A stretch of DNA of 64,000 nucleotides, from positions 1-64,000 of the forward strand of contig JAFPME010000019.1 of NCBI GenBank assembly GCA_017402445.1, read 5' to 3'. Source of the DNA: Prevotella sp. Its GTDB lineage: Bacteria; Bacteroidota; Bacteroidia; Bacteroidales; Bacteroidaceae. Below, piece after piece: positions 60,588-64,000 of this stretch (position 1 is the first letter of the stretch; every line of letters starts with the position of its first letter). Below the pieces are notes generated by a model. It was given only the letters and a program-made list of their open reading frames with translations, did not search any database and had not been told where the DNA came from. The position numbers were made by a program, and so were the translations under genes.

Positions 60588-62159
60588 TTAATAGCCAGGA
60601 TTCTGAGTCAGGTTGGGATTGTTGGTCAAATCGTTATTTGGAATAGGATAGATGAAACGGAACTGAGGCAGGTTGTATTTGCCGAAGCGAATCTGGTCAA
60701 TACGGGCACGTCCCTCGAACCAGAACTCGCGCGTCCATTCTTCCTCGATTTCATCCAGACTGTAAGAGTTATGCAGCGTAGCGTGAGCGCGATTGCGGAG
60801 TGCATCGATCTTCTCTTTGGCAGCATCCGTAGCGCCGTTCATGCGGGTTTCGGCCTCTGCGAAGGTGAGGTAAGCCTCAGCTATGCGCATCAGCGGCAGG
60901 TCGGTATCTACCTTTGCCAAAGCACTTGCAGGCTTTCCGTCGGAACGAACGTTGCGGAACTTCACGCAACCGTAGCCCTGTGTCTCTTGCGAGCGGTCAA
61001 CGATGTCGCGCGAGAAGCCTGTCGTGTAGAACAAGGCACGGTCGTCGCCGGCAGCTGTTGTGATGTCTGTCAGGTTTGTTGTGGTCTCAGGGGCAGAAAC
61101 ACCCTTGCCAAAGAAGGCGTCAACCAGCTGACCTGTCACGGCCATACACTTACCCCATGACGCGTCGGTGCCTGAAGGAACGACGATATCCATGGCACTG
61201 GCATCTCGCTTGGCGTATGTGGACAGCACCAGGAAGTGCATGGAGCCATGGCTTTGCGTCTTGAGACCGTCGTTCAGGACGGGATAGATGTTCTCGAACT
61301 GTGCTCCGTTGGTGTCGTTGTCTGCCAGGAACAGCATCTGATAGGCAGAATAGCCGTTAGCTCCGGTGGTATTCAGATGGTAGTAGCCGTTGTTGATGAC
61401 CTTCTCGGCATATTCCTTTGCCTTGGCCCACTGTGCCGTACCCGTATAAACCTCAGCGTTGAGGTAGAGGCGGGCGAGTAGCATCCAGTCAGCAACCTTG
61501 TCAACGCGTCCGTAAGTGTTGGAACCTGCATCGGCCAGATCGTTTTCAATCTCGAGCAGTTCTTTCTCAATGTAGCTGAAGTACTCAGGACGAGTGTAAC
61601 GTATACCGGGTGTAAGGCTGACATGCTCAATGAAGGTTGCGTTGGCATATAAGTCCATTACATAATAGTAAAGCAAAGAGCGGATGAAACGAACCTCAGC
61701 ACGTTTCTGCTTGATGTCTGTAGAGCCGTCGTCGGGCACTTCGTCAAGATAGTAATTGCAGAGCGTGATGGAGAAGAACAGACGGTAGTACAGTCCAACG
61801 GAGCTGGCGTTGTCGGCGTTCCAAGTCTTGTTCAGCAGCTCGGGCAGGCCTGTGTCGTCCCATTGCCAGCTGGCTTCTCCTGTCGGGAATTCGTTCATCT
61901 CCCAGCTCTTACGGTAAAGGTCCGAGCGACCTTCGTCGAGGTCTGCAATATCCTTGTCACCATCTGGTCCGACTTGTCCGGTCAGGACGAAGCTGGAATA
62001 GATCTTGTTGAGCAGTGCATTGGCATCCAGTTCACTTGTCTGCTGTGGGTTGATGTTATCAACGTGCAGGTCGTTGACGCAGGAGGTCATATATCCCATC
62101 GATAGCACGAGGGCTACTGCAGGGATTACTGATTTAAATATATTAAGTTTCATATTCAT
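60588..62159 (-). CDS. SusD-like outer-membrane glycan-binding lipoprotein
   Basis: The 523 residues begin with a lipoprotein signal (YMTSC) and the SusD helical N-terminal region with tetratricopeptide-like repeats, then the mixed C-terminal domain (MRIAEAYLTFAEAETRMNGA, EEEWTREFWFEGRARIDQIRFGKY). It forms the lid over the SusC pore and captures glycan. An in-frame ATG at 62153 is an equally possible start. It follows susC by 17 bases. Confidence 0.95.
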   Translation of the reverse strand: MNMKLNIFKSVIPAVALVLSMGYMTSCVNDLHVDNINPQQTSELDANALLNKIYSSFVLTGQVGPDGDKDIADLDEGRSDLYRKSWEMNEFPTGEASWQWDDTGLPELLNKTWNADNASSVGLYYRLFFSITLCNYYLDEVPDDGSTDIKQKRAEVRFIRSLLYYYVMDLYANATFIEHVSLTPGIRYTRPEYFSYIEKELLEIENDLADAGSNTYGRVDKVADWMLLARLYLNAEVYTGTAQWAKAKEYAEKVINNGYYHLNTTGANGYSAYQMLFLADNDTNGAQFENIYPVLNDGLKTQSHGSMHFLVLSTYAKRDASAMDIVVPSGTDASWGKCMAVTGQLVDAFFGKGVSAPETTTNLTDITTAAGDDRALFYTTGFSRDIVDRSQETQGYGCVKFRNVRSDGKPASALAKVDTDLPLMRIAEAYLTFAEAETRMNGATDAAKEKIDALRNRAHATLHNSYSLDEIEEEWTREFWFEGRARIDQIRFGKYNLPQFRFIYPIPNNDLTNNPNLTQNPGY

Positions 62160-62176
62160 TATCCATTTTAAGTTGA

Positions 62177-64000
62177 TTAGAAGTTCAGGTTCACACCAAT
62201 GATACCAACAAATGGACGTGGGTAGATGTTGCCATCATAGCCACCATTGATTTCCGGGTCAAGACCCTTGTAGTCGGTGATGGTGAATACATTCTGAGCA
62301 GTCGCGTAGACACGTCCGCTGGCCTTCAGGCCGAACAGGCTGTCGAAAGAATAACCAAGAGTGATGTTGTCGCACTTCAGGAAAGATGCGTTCTGGATGT
62401 AGTAGTCGCTCAGGGCACCCTGAATGTTGGCTGTCTGCCAGTTCTTCGGACGTGTGATGTCCAGCACGTTGTGCCAGGCGTTGCCGATGAACAGCTGTGT
62501 CAGCGAAAGGTTGGAGTTTCCTGCCTCTACGCCATTGTACACATAGTTGTTGAAGCTTGCGCGCAGTGAGAATCCGAAATCCCACTTCTTGTACATCAGT
62601 TTTGAGGTGAAGCCCATCGTTACGTCGGGTGTACTCTTCTTGTAATAGTAGCGGTCGTCCTGATTGATGATGCCGTCTGCGTTGCGGTCTACATATTGAC
62701 CGTCAATCGGCTGGCCGTTCACGTCGTAAACCTGCTGGTAGGTGTAGAAAGCCTCTACGGCATTGCCCACATGCCACGACTTGATACCGTCCGAACCAGA
62801 GTCACCAATGGCGAGTCCGCCGTGCAGAATCTTGTAGTCGTCTCCGCTGCTGGCCACCAGCTCGTCAATCTCGTTCTTGTTCCAAGTGAAGTTGTAGCCG
62901 ATCTGCCAGTTCCAGTCTTTCGTCTGTACGGCGCGCCAAGTTGCAGCCACCTCGATACCGGTGTTGTGCAGCGAGCCGATGTTGCTGGTCACCTTGTTCG
63001 AGAAGTTGGTTCCCACGGGAATCACAACCGTGTTGATCAGGTCCTTGGTCTTACGATGATAGAAGTCGAAGTTCAAGGTCAGACGGTCGTTCAGGATTCC
63101 GAAGTCCAAACCGGCATTCCATGTGGTGGTCTTCTCCCAAGTCAGTGCGTTGTTGTAGGCATCCGGACGATAGGTGCGGCCATCGCTGTTGAACAGCGGA
63201 TAGTAAGCGCCCTGTTTGTTGGGTGTATATGTAGGAATATAAGTATAGTCGCCGATTCCTTCCTGCTGACCGGTGATACCCCAGCCTGCGCGCAGCTTCA
63301 GGTCAGAAAGCCATTCGGCGTTCTTCAGGAACGCCTCGTTGTTGATTTTCCAAGCCAAGGCCACTGATGGGAACAGGCCCCACTGCTGGTTTTCGCCGCC
63401 GTTGCTGGTGATCCAGTTGAAGTGCGATGAACCGTCGGCACGCAGCGTTGCGGTGATCAGATAGCGGTCGAGCAGAGAGTAGTTCAGTCGTCCGAAGAAC
63501 GAAACCAGATAGTTCTCCGTCTTGTAGAGCGTGGTTCCCTCGGAGGGCAGATACTCTTTGCCTGCCAGTGGGTTGCCGTCAGCGTCGACTTTCTGCGAAG
63601 TGGAGGGATAATAGCCCGTGTAGAAATAATCGTTTTTCTTGTGGAAGTGCTGCCACTCGTAGCCTGCCATGATGTCGAAATGATGAGCTTCGTTGAAGTC
63701 CTTCATGTACTGGGCATACATGTTGAGCGAGAGGTTGTAAGAGTCCTGCGTATTCCAGCCATAGTTACCATAATAATAGGTACCCGAACCGTAGGTATAA
63801 GGCGACTGTTCCTTGTTGCTCTTACCCGAGGAGATGTCCATACCGGCATTCAAGTGCAGGTGCAGGTCCTCGAAACCGTGAACCTTGTAGTCGAGTTCCA
63901 GGTTTCCGATCAAAGCCTTCGACTTTCCTTTGTCTGAGTAGTTGTTCAGAGCTGCAACAGGGTTGCCCGTAGCGTAAGTGTTGATGTTGGTTGTCCATGC
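62177..64000 (-). CDS. SusC-like TonB-dependent transporter, C-terminal 607 residues (cut by window edge)
   Basis: The frame is open to the right edge of the window, so the N-terminal carboxypeptidase-like, plug and first barrel parts are missing. What remains is typical SusC barrel sequence: HHFDIMAGYEWQHFHKKNDYF, LSDLKLRAGWGITGQQEGIGDY, TWEKTTTWNAGLDFGILNDRL, and the C-terminal strand RPFVGIIGVNLNF. It imports glycan fragments across the outer membrane using TonB energy, with SusD as its lid. SusE and SusF partners suggest an alpha-glucan (starch-like) substrate, but the enzymes and regulator lie outside this window. Confidence 0.96.
   Translation of the reverse strand, partial: AWTTNINTYATGNPVAALNNYSDKGKSKALIGNLELDYKVHGFEDLHLHLNAGMDISSGKSNKEQSPYTYGSGTYYYGNYGWNTQDSYNLSLNMYAQYMKDFNEAHHFDIMAGYEWQHFHKKNDYFYTGYYPSTSQKVDADGNPLAGKEYLPSEGTTLYKTENYLVSFFGRLNYSLLDRYLITATLRADGSSHFNWITSNGGENQQWGLFPSVALAWKINNEAFLKNAEWLSDLKLRAGWGITGQQEGIGDYTYIPTYTPNKQGAYYPLFNSDGRTYRPDAYNNALTWEKTTTWNAGLDFGILNDRLTLNFDFYHRKTKDLINTVVIPVGTNFSNKVTSNIGSLHNTGIEVAATWRAVQTKDWNWQIGYNFTWNKNEIDELVASSGDDYKILHGGLAIGDSGSDGIKSWHVGNAVEAFYTYQQVYDVNGQPIDGQYVDRNADGIINQDDRYYYKKSTPDVTMGFTSKLMYKKWDFGFSLRASFNNYVYNGVEAGNSNLSLTQLFIGNAWHNVLDITRPKNWQTANIQGALSDYYIQNASFLKCDNITLGYSFDSLFGLKASGRVYATAQNVFTITDYKGLDPEINGGYDGNIYPRPFVGIIGVNLNF

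Overview
The window (64 kb, no rRNA) comes from a Bacteroidales chromosome and most resembles Prevotella or a close relative. The signs are: promoters of the Bacteroidetes type (TTTG, about 19-20 bases, TAnnTTTG) in front of most transcription units; almost no Shine-Dalgarno sequences; type IX secretion proteins PorU and PorV; a SusC/D/E/F locus; MBG-repeat, CotH and OmpA surface proteins; and a paired lipoprotein and radical SAM gene of the Bacteroidales 'rSAM/lipoprotein' type. The genes are mostly chromosomal housekeeping and envelope genes. A possible transposase tail at the extreme left edge is the only hint of a mobile element with its own gene.

Layout, left to right. 1-3000: an end fragment of an unidentified gene, then a CotH-type secreted protein on the minus strand. 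3100-11600: guaB, two periplasmic parvulin-type chaperones, an OstA-like LPS-transport protein, a small membrane protein and mutL, closely packed. 11700-22100: an OmpA-family porin, an ACT-domain protein, tRNA-Val(UAC), purB, a pseudouridine synthase with a long Arg-Gly-Gln tail at its N-terminus, asnS and an MBG-repeat surface protein. 22170-28600: a very highly expressed-looking surface cluster (1441-residue coiled-coil lipoprotein, small lipoprotein, OmpA protein). 28800-40500: LolD-like ATPase, Kef-type antiporter, lipoprotein, asd, tRNA-Val(GAC), a mutarotase, gamma-carbonic anhydrase, the lipoprotein/radical SAM pair, aminopeptidase P, mdh and a zinc-ribbon protein. 40500-52200: LysR regulator, a 35-residue membrane protein with its own promoter and terminator, rplM-rpsI-rpsB-tsf, an XRE regulator, a FAH-family hydrolase, porU, porV and ispF. 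52200-57700: a gene-poor 1.3 kb stretch with a probable small transcript and a repeat element, then a secreted nuclease, a GH43 glycosidase and an L,D-transpeptidase-like lipoprotein. 57700-64000: susF, susE, susD and susC (cut by the window edge), a glycan-uptake operon on the minus strand.

The most unusual signal is not a gene. Two intergenic spacers 39 kb apart (about 13715-14105 and 52747-53130) hold copies of the same roughly 390-base element. Its core is five 15-base palindromes set exactly 22 bases apart, followed by a conserved block. A third spacer (33869-34066) holds nine more units with the same 22-base phase but a different palindrome sequence. The palindrome arms change together from unit to unit, so the symmetry itself appears to be maintained. 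Other small palindromic elements lie inside the CotH gene (two in-frame copies) and as an inverted pair between the pseudouridine synthase gene and asnS.

Starts were chosen by homology of the N-terminus, signal peptides and promoter position, because ribosome-binding sites are weak in this phylum. All family assignments are from reading the protein sequences, without database searches.
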